64,000 nt of DNA from a virus. A program made the position numbers and the translations under genes. Every line of letters begins with the position of its first letter. The first letter of the stretch is position 1. Location of the stretch: IMG/VR virus record IMGVR_UViG_3300028573_000011, positions 31,442-95,441 of that record, one strand, 5' to 3'. The notes under the pieces were generated by a model, which was given only the letters and a program-made list of their open reading frames with translations, was not told where the DNA came from and made no database searches. Positions 63,615 through 64,000 of the stretch are shown here, one piece after another.

Positions 63615-64000
63615 CAGTCTGCTGTCCCGGTCTCCCAGGGCCAGGTGGCCTTGCGGTGGGACTCGAGTAGCGGGATGACGCGGAACAGCTCGTCGGTCAG
63701 GCCGCCGAAGGTGTGGCGGTGGGCTGTGCCAGCGGGGGCGTGCCCGGCCTGGTAGCCCGCGAGGTTCGCCGTGTACATCGGGATGTTGGCCGGGATCGCC
63801 CGGTCGACCGAGACGGCGGTGGTGCCGTCGGTTGCCTGTTCGTCGGTGAGGACGATGACGCGGTCGTGGTCGCGGTACTCCTTGCGCAGGGCGGCTGCGG
63901 TCTCGGTGCCGCCGCCGAGGAAGAAGCCGCTGTTCGCCCACCGGTCCAGTGAGCGCAGCACGGACTCGCCGGGCAGGATCGTGAAGTGCTTGGTGTGGGC
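63614..64000 (-). CDS. TROVE/Ro60-like protein, C-terminal part only
   Basis: The frame is open to the window edge, so the RNA-binding TROVE ring and the first vWA motif lie outside. Visible: AHTKHFTILPGESV, WANSGFFLGGGTETAAALRK, DRVIVLTDEQATDG, ANIPMYTANLAGYQAG and HRHTFGGLTDELFRVIPLL, matching the C-terminal vWA of Ro60. Ro proteins bind misfolded or small Y RNAs and aid RNA decay. It starts the RNA-repair operon. Confidence 0.85.
   Translation of the reverse strand, partial: AHTKHFTILPGESVLRSLDRWANSGFFLGGGTETAAALRKEYRDHDRVIVLTDEQATDGTTAVSVDRAIPANIPMYTANLAGYQAGHAPAGTAHRHTFGGLTDELFRVIPLLESHRKATWPWETGTAD

Noticed and set aside
1-64000. CRISPR arrays or insertion sequences
   Set aside because: No regularly spaced direct repeats of CRISPR size and no transposase or terminal inverted repeats were seen. 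The iterons at 10149-10438 are inside a gene and too short.

Overview
The window is high-GC actinobacterial-type DNA in which nearly every gene belongs to one temperate, siphovirus-like phage. Host clues point to Streptomyces or a close relative: a BldN-like ECF sigma factor, DUF6745 proteins, an XRE/flavoprotein gene pair, and TTGTCCACA-type DnaA boxes. Both window edges cut genes (1-105 and 63614-64000).

Read leftwards on the minus strand from the right edge, the order is the standard one for a phage. (1) 64.0-58.1 kb is an RNA-repair cassette: the C-terminus of a TROVE/Ro60 protein, an HNH endonuclease, a T4 Rnl1-like RNA ligase, an RlaP-type nucleotidyltransferase and a T4 Pnkp-like kinase/phosphatase, followed by a terminator. 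(2) 58.0-51.4 kb holds a MerR-like protein, a tRNA-Met(CAU), small genes, a papain-like amidase and a beta-helix tailspike. (3) 51.5-40.7 kb is packaging and head: small and large terminase, portal, MuF-like protein, protease-scaffold, major capsid protein, connector, and a strongly basic histone/protamine-like repeat protein. (4) 40.2-30.4 kb is the tail: terminator-like and tube proteins, chaperones G and GT joined by a -1 frameshift, tape measure, LamG-containing tail protein and C1q-like tip protein. (5) 30.3-27.5 kb is lysis: HNH protein, membrane proteins, GH25 endolysin and a collagen-repeat membrane protein.

27.4-22.2 kb is an accessory island in mixed orientation: an XRE regulator coupled to a flavoprotein, three small genes, a cytochrome P450, a two-winged-helix regulator and a small membrane protein. 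22.2-19.4 kb is the lysogeny module: tyrosine integrase, an attP with a tRNA 3'-end core flanked on both sides by arm-type repeats, a repressor, and a divergent Cro-like gene across an operator region. Because phage genes and matching arm repeats lie on both sides of the core, the sequence looks like an unintegrated phage genome and not an attL or attR junction.

19.1-1 kb is the leftward early region: exonuclease and probable annealing protein, BldN-like sigma factor, GntR regulator, cytosine-C5 methyltransferase, RusA resolvase, and a winged-helix initiator whose own gene carries eight iterons plus three DnaA boxes (a candidate origin). After these come a LuxR-type protein, three tandem DUF6745 paralogues (one membrane-anchored) with a small partner, and many small coupled genes of unknown role. 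Most early and late genes overlap by ATGA or GTGA, implying long translationally coupled operons.
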